Source: an uncultured Oscillospiraceae bacterium
GTDB taxonomy: Bacteria; Bacillota; Clostridia; Oscillospirales; Oscillospiraceae
Length of the DNA stretch: 64,000 bases
Assembly (NCBI GenBank): GCA_934667095.1
Contig: CAKULE010000006.1
Span: forward strand, 62,001 to 126,000
Direction: 5' to 3'
The position numbers and the translations under genes were made by a program. Every line of letters starts with the position of its first letter. Position 1 is the stretch's first letter. Below, piece by piece: positions 59,639 to 64,000 of the stretch. The notes beneath the pieces were generated by a model that was not told the DNA's origin, made no database searches, and was given only the letters and a program-made list of their open reading frames with translations.

Positions 59639-61477
59639 ATGAGCAGACTGGAAATCAAGACCCCCAGCAAGGCGCAGGGGGTGGTAGAGGAGCTCTACCG
59701 CAATATGGAGCGCCGCATTGCGGCCAGCCCTCCGGGCCTGTGTCCCGTAGATATGGCACTGAACTTTCTCAATCACTGCCACGCCCAGAGCTGCGGCAAG
59801 TGCGTACCCTGTCGGATCGGGCTGGGCCAGCTCATCAACATGATTCGGGAGGTGCTGGAGGGCGAGCCGGATCTGACTATTCTGGACCGGATCGAAAAGA
59901 CTGCTCAGGTCATTATGGACACTGCGGACTGTGCCATCGGCATCGACGCGGCCCAGATGATCCTTGTGGGGCTGAAGGGCTTCCGGGAGGACTACGAGGA
60001 GCACATCCTGCACCAAAGATGTCTGGGCGGCCTGAAGAACCCAGTGCCCTGTGTGGCGCTCTGTCCCGCCGGGGTAGATGTGCCGGGCTATGTGGGGCTG
60101 GTGAAGGAGGGCCGGTGCGCCGATGCGGTGCGCCTCATCCGCAAGGATAATCCCTTTCCCTCTGCCTGCGCCTACGTCTGCGAGCACCCATGTGAGGCCC
60201 ACTGCCGGCGGAACATGGTAGACGATGCCATCAATATCCGCGGCCTGAAGCGGTACGCGGTGGACCATGCGGGCAGTGTTCCGCAGCCGGCCTGCGCCGC
60301 GGCCACGGGGAAGACCGTGGCGGTGGTGGGCGGCGGCCCGGGCGGCCTGTCCGCGGCCTACTATCTGGCGCTGATGGGCCACAAGGTCACGGTATATGAG
60401 CGGCGGAAGCAGTTGGGCGGTATGCTCGTCTACGGCATTCCCAGCTACCGCCTGCCCCGGGAGCTACTGAAAGAGGAGATCAGCTCTATCCTTTCGCTGG
60501 GCATTGAGGTACATACCGGCGTTGACGTAGGCACAGATATCACCTTTGACGAACTCCAGAAGCGCTACGACTGCCTCTACATTTCTATTGGCGCACATAC
60601 GGATAAGAAGGCGGGCATTGAGGGGGAGAACAGCAGAAATGTGATCTCTGCCGTGGAGCTGCTGCGCCGCATCGGCGACGATGACATGCCGGATTTCACA
60701 GGAAAGAACGTGGTGGTCATCGGCGGCGGCAACGTGGCGATGGACGTGACGCGGTCCTCTATTCGTCTGGGGGCGAAAAAAGTGACCTGCGTTTATCGCC
60801 GTCGACAGAAGGACATGACCGCTCTGCCTGAAGAGGTGGAGGGTGCAGTTGCGGAAGGAGCAGAGCTGCTGACCCTGCAGGCCCCCTTGCGCATCGAGGA
60901 CGATGAGACCGGCAGCGTGGCGGCTCTCTGGACGCAGCCTCAGCTGATCGGTGAGGCAGACGGTCAGGGACGGCCCCGGCCCTCGGCTGCAGCCTTGCCG
61001 GAGCGCCGCATCCCTGCGGACGTCGTTATCATGGCGGTGGGGCAGGGCATCGAGACCCACGGCTTTGAGCAGACCGGCATTCATATTCAGCGGGGAGGCA
61101 CTCTGTTGGCCGATTCCAGTACCCGGCTCCCGGACCTTCAGGGCGTGTTCGCCGGCGGGGACTGTGTCACCGGTCCCGCCACGGTGATCCGGGCCATTGC
61201 CGCGGGCAAGGCCGCGGCGGCCAATATCGACGAATATCTGGGCTTCCATCATGAGATCGTAGCCGACGTGCAAGTACCCGAGGCGGGCTATAACCTGCTC
61301 AAACCCAAGGGGCGAGTCAACTGCACGGAACGGGAGGCGTCGGAGCGGAAGCACGACTTTATCTGCTGTGAGTGCGGCCTGACGGAGGAGGAGGTCCTTC
61401 AGGAGGCGTCCCGCTGCCTGCGCTGCGACCACTTCGGCTATGGGAACTTCAAAGGAGGGCGAGTGGACAAATGGTAA
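59639..61477 (+). CDS. GltD-like NAD(P)H flavoprotein with NuoF-type Fe-S domain, hydrogenase-linked
   Basis: A 612-residue fusion. The N-terminal ~125 residues are a NuoF C-terminal-like [4Fe-4S] domain (SCGKCVPCRIGLGQLINMI, later DTADCAIGIDA). Then comes a glutamate-synthase small-subunit-like module with CVALCPAGVDVPGY and CEHPCEAHC clusters, FAD motif VAVVGGGPGGLSAAYYLALM (~230) and NAD(P) motif VVVIGGGNVAMDVTRSS (~358), ending with a cysteine-rich CCECG...CLRCDHFG tail. Its stop overlaps the hydrogenase start. This matches the arrangement of glutamate-synthase-linked (group A2-type) [FeFe] hydrogenases; it would pass electrons between NAD(P)H and the hydrogenase or ferredoxin. Confidence 0.9.
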   Translation: MSRLEIKTPSKAQGVVEELYRNMERRIAASPPGLCPVDMALNFLNHCHAQSCGKCVPCRIGLGQLINMIREVLEGEPDLTILDRIEKTAQVIMDTADCAIGIDAAQMILVGLKGFREDYEEHILHQRCLGGLKNPVPCVALCPAGVDVPGYVGLVKEGRCADAVRLIRKDNPFPSACAYVCEHPCEAHCRRNMVDDAINIRGLKRYAVDHAGSVPQPACAAATGKTVAVVGGGPGGLSAAYYLALMGHKVTVYERRKQLGGMLVYGIPSYRLPRELLKEEISSILSLGIEVHTGVDVGTDITFDELQKRYDCLYISIGAHTDKKAGIEGENSRNVISAVELLRRIGDDDMPDFTGKNVVVIGGGNVAMDVTRSSIRLGAKKVTCVYRRRQKDMTALPEEVEGAVAEGAELLTLQAPLRIEDDETGSVAALWTQPQLIGEADGQGRPRPSAAALPERRIPADVVIMAVGQGIETHGFEQTGIHIQRGGTLLADSSTRLPDLQGVFAGGDCVTGPATVIRAIAAGKAAAANIDEYLGFHHEIVADVQVPEAGYNLLKPKGRVNCTEREASERKHDFICCECGLTEEEVLQEASRCLRCDHFGYGNFKGGRVDKW

Positions 61478-63210
61478 GCATTACGATCGACGGCCGTGCG
61501 CTTGCCGTCCGGGAGGGGAGTTCCATTTTGGAGGCGGCGGAGGCCAACGGCATTCCCATTCCCCACCTCTGCTACCTGAAAGATCTGAACGAGATCGCCG
61601 CCTGCCGCATGTGCATGGTGGAGGTGGAGGGGGCCGAGCGCCTTGTTCCCGCCTGCAACAGCAAGGTGACGGATGGCATGGTGATCCGCACCAATACCAG
61701 CCGGGTCCGGCAGGCCAGAAAGACCAACCTGCGGCTCATTCTCTCTCAGCATGACTCCAACTGCACCATCTGCATCCGCAGCCAGAACTGCGAGCTACAG
61801 AAGCTCTCCCACGACCTGAATATTCACTTCCAGCCCTATCAGGTCCAGCCGGAACGGTCTCGGGTGGATCTGAGCGCGCCGGTGGTGCGGGAAGCCAGCA
61901 AGTGCATCAAGTGCATGCGCTGCGTTCAGGTGTGCGACAAGATCCAGAGTATGAACATCTGGGATGTGTCGGGTACGGGTGCACGCACGACAGTGGATGT
62001 CTCCTACAACCGGGCGCTGAAGTACACCGACTGTACCTACTGCGGCCAATGTGTGACCCACTGTCCCACCGGAGCCCTTACCGCCCGGGACGATACCAAA
62101 TGGGTCCTGCGGGCGGTGGCTGATCCGGAGATCACCACAGTGGTCCAGGTAGCACCGGCAGTGCGGGCCGCATGGGCTGAGAGCTTCGGGCTGGACAGTG
62201 GGTCCGGCGGCGTGGGCCGCATCGTGGCGGCGCTGAAGCGCATCGGCTTTGACTACGTATTCGACACCACCTTTGCGGCTGACCTGACCATCATGGAAGA
62301 GAGCAGCGAGCTGCTGGAGCGGCTGGCCCATCGGGAGGAACACTGCTGGCCCATGTTTACCTCCTGCTGCCCTGGATGGGTGCGCTTTCTGAAATCCCAG
62401 TATCCAGAGCAGGTGGGGGGGCTCTCTACCGCGAAGTCCCCCCAGCAGATGTTCGGCGCGGTGGCCAAGAGCTACTTTGCCGAACGGCTGGGAAAGGACC
62501 CGAGCAAGATCTTTGTGGCCTCTATCATGCCATGCACAGCCAAGAAGGCGGAGTGTGAGCTGCCCACCATGAAGGATGCCTGCGGCGATCCGGACGTGGA
62601 TGTGGTGCTCACTACCCGGGAGATGGACCGGCTGTTCCGCAGCGACGGCATCGTCCCCACCGATTTGCCGGAGCTGCCCTTTGACAGCCCGCTGGGCGCT
62701 GGGACCGGTGCGGCGGTGATTTTCGGCGCCACCGGCGGCGTAATGGATGCGGCTCTGCGCAGCGCCTTCTATCTGGCCACGGGGGAGAATCCTGATCCGG
62801 ATGCCTTTGCACAGGTTCGCGGCGACCGGCCGTGGCGCGAGGCAGAGTTTGCCATCCCCGGCATTGGGACGCTCCGAGTGGCGGCGGTGAGTGGCCTTGC
62901 CAATGCCCGGATGCTGATGGACGCAATTTCCGCCGGGCGGGTAGAATATGACTTTGTGGAGGTCATGGCCTGTCCTGGCGGCTGCGCCGGCGGCGGCGGA
63001 CAGCCCATTCATGAAGGGGAGGAACTGGCCTCCACCCGGGGCAGCGTCCTCTGGAGGCTGGACCAGCAGGCGTCACTCCGCTTCTCGCATGAGAATCCGG
63101 AGGCGCAGACCCTTTATCGGGAGTACCTCGGCGCACCCTTGAGTGAGAGAGCGCACAAATTGCTCCACACCGATCATCAGGGCTGGGATATGCCCGGGCG
63201 AAACGGCTGA
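61471..63210 (+). CDS. hydA: [FeFe] hydrogenase, group A, multi-cluster
   Basis: Catalyses reversible H2 formation. The 579-residue protein begins MVSITIDGRALAVREGSSIL, a plant-type [2Fe-2S] domain (CYLKDLNEIAACRMCMVEVE), followed by the His-ligated cluster segment HDSNCTICIRSQNC and two [4Fe-4S] motifs (CIKCMRCVQVC, CTYCGQCVTHC). The H-cluster motifs are intact: L1 FTSCCPGW (~297), L2 MPCTAKKAE (353) and L3 EVMACPGGCAGGGGQP (~496). No signal peptide, so it is cytoplasmic. The maturases HydEFG are not in the window. The ATG lies inside the preceding gene's end. Confidence 0.96.
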   Translation: MVSITIDGRALAVREGSSILEAAEANGIPIPHLCYLKDLNEIAACRMCMVEVEGAERLVPACNSKVTDGMVIRTNTSRVRQARKTNLRLILSQHDSNCTICIRSQNCELQKLSHDLNIHFQPYQVQPERSRVDLSAPVVREASKCIKCMRCVQVCDKIQSMNIWDVSGTGARTTVDVSYNRALKYTDCTYCGQCVTHCPTGALTARDDTKWVLRAVADPEITTVVQVAPAVRAAWAESFGLDSGSGGVGRIVAALKRIGFDYVFDTTFAADLTIMEESSELLERLAHREEHCWPMFTSCCPGWVRFLKSQYPEQVGGLSTAKSPQQMFGAVAKSYFAERLGKDPSKIFVASIMPCTAKKAECELPTMKDACGDPDVDVVLTTREMDRLFRSDGIVPTDLPELPFDSPLGAGTGAAVIFGATGGVMDAALRSAFYLATGENPDPDAFAQVRGDRPWREAEFAIPGIGTLRVAAVSGLANARMLMDAISAGRVEYDFVEVMACPGGCAGGGGQPIHEGEELASTRGSVLWRLDQQASLRFSHENPEAQTLYREYLGAPLSERAHKLLHTDHQGWDMPGRNG

Positions 63211-63276
63211 ACATAGGGCCGGCCCGGTGAATGGGATTAGCCATCAGGATAAAATTACTTTACGGGAGGAAACGTT

Positions 63277-64000
63277 ATGGATGCGAAACAGATCATGCAG
63301 GTGTTTCAGGACACGGCCTACATCCGCACCGGCGGCAGCAGGGAGGAGCAGCGCTGCGCCGAGTATCTGATGGGCCGCTGCGCTGAGCTCGGCCTCAAGG
63401 CAGAACTGGAGCCCTTTGAGGTGGATATGGCAGACCTTCACGAGGCGGTGCTGCTGGCCGATGGGGTCTCCATCCCCTGCAAGGGCTACCTCTGCGCCGG
63501 CGAGGGCGAGGTGGAAGCACCGCTGTACTACCTGACCAGCATGGACGAGGGCTCTCTGGTCCAGTGCAGGGGGAAGATCGTTCTGTCGGATGGCTATATG
63601 GGCTACTGGAAGTATCAGGATATCGTGGACAATGGCGCGGTGGGCTTTATCACCTTTGACGGAAACGCCAACTACCCTGACCGGGATATCGACCAGCGGG
63701 AGCTGCGCAGCTTCGTCAGCAAGGGCCGCAAGATCCCCGGCGTGAATATCAATGCCAAGGATGCCATCGAGCTGGTGCGCAGCGGCGCGAAGACTGTGAG
63801 GATCACCCTGCGTCAGACGGAGTACAAGGGGGAGTCCCGCAATGTGGTGCTGGACCTACACGGCGAGCGCCCGGAGTTCATCGCCTTTACTGCCCACTAC
63901 GATTCCACCTCCCTCTCTCAGGGGGCCTATGATAACATGTCCGGCAGCGTGGGCCTGCTGTATCTTGCAGAATATTTCAAAGACCATCCTCACCGCTACG
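63277..64000 (+). CDS. M28-family metallopeptidase, N-terminal part
   Basis: Only the first ~241 residues are present; the gene runs off the right edge. It starts MDAKQIMQVFQDTAYIRTGG after a GGGAGG site. A PA-like inserted domain (residues ~60-170, CRGKIVLSDGYMGYWKYQDI) precedes the start of the zinc peptidase core, FTAHYDSTSLSQGAYDNMSG, where His and Asp are the M28 metal ligands. Aminopeptidase activity is likely. It lies 66 bases after hydA with no terminator seen between. Confidence 0.87.
   Translation, partial: MDAKQIMQVFQDTAYIRTGGSREEQRCAEYLMGRCAELGLKAELEPFEVDMADLHEAVLLADGVSIPCKGYLCAGEGEVEAPLYYLTSMDEGSLVQCRGKIVLSDGYMGYWKYQDIVDNGAVGFITFDGNANYPDRDIDQRELRSFVSKGRKIPGVNINAKDAIELVRSGAKTVRITLRQTEYKGESRNVVLDLHGERPEFIAFTAHYDSTSLSQGAYDNMSGSVGLLYLAEYFKDHPHRY

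Overview
The window is a GC-rich, gene-dense piece of chromosome from a spore-forming, strictly anaerobic Gram-positive bacterium. The best fit is a gut-type Clostridia of the Oscillospiraceae (Flavonifractor/Intestinimonas-like); that placement is inference, not a search result. The supporting genes are spoIIGA-sigE-sigG, a Spo0A-type DNA-binding domain, PolC-type polymerase, YlxM, YlmC, GTP-type PEP carboxykinase, the MEP isoprenoid pathway, an [FeFe] hydrogenase and a sigma-54 enhancer-binding regulator. I saw no phage, insertion sequence, CRISPR array or rRNA gene.

Layout. 1-3150 (minus): purE-purC-purF-purM behind a promoter, a ZTP (pfl) riboswitch and an overlapping terminator. 3259-7154 (minus): amidase with a coupled mini-ORF, GTP-PEPCK and a membrane acyltransferase. 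7175-12236 (minus): translation operon ylxM-ffh-rpsP-khpA-rimM-trmD-rsmA, in which trmD carries an in-frame GNAT acetyltransferase domain. 12355-16700 (plus): two M16 peptidases, lgt, folD. 16766-20384: nth (minus), glyA, rarA with a LexA-like box in its promoter, and a DUF951 protein. 20486-22986 (plus): spoIIGA-sigE and sigG.

23023-35725 (minus) is the most unusual region. A PAS/AAA+/Fis sigma-54 activator lies upstream of a near-consensus -24/-12 promoter. This promoter precedes a ten-gene run: Dpp/Opp-type ABC importer (five genes), a beta-keto acid cleavage enzyme (BKACE), a cyclase-family metal hydrolase, a thiolase, an HMG-CoA-lyase-like protein and a CoA-transferase-fold protein. Three of the enzymes carry substitutions at positions that define the textbook activity: BKACE Glu to Ala, lyase Cys to Gln, CoA-transferase Glu to Gly. 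The set looks like a complete import-and-degradation pathway for an unidentified substrate that would end in acetyl-CoA units. It is my candidate for an undescribed system.

35867-48617: rpsB-tsf and ylmC (minus), then pyrH-frr-uppS-cdsA-dxr-rseP-ispG-polC (plus), then tRNA-Gly(CCC). 48844-53742 (plus): a GtrA-family protein, a nucleoside-type ABC transporter (ATPase plus two permeases, no binding protein in view) behind a structured leader, and an orphan Spo0A-C domain protein preceded by a perfect 0A box. 53868-57101 (minus): oleate hydratase, a TetR regulator and a Crp/Fnr regulator. 57189-64000 (plus): a diverging Fe-S/cupin/ferredoxin trio, galE, a GltD-like flavoprotein next to an [FeFe] hydrogenase, and the start of an M28 peptidase cut by the window edge.
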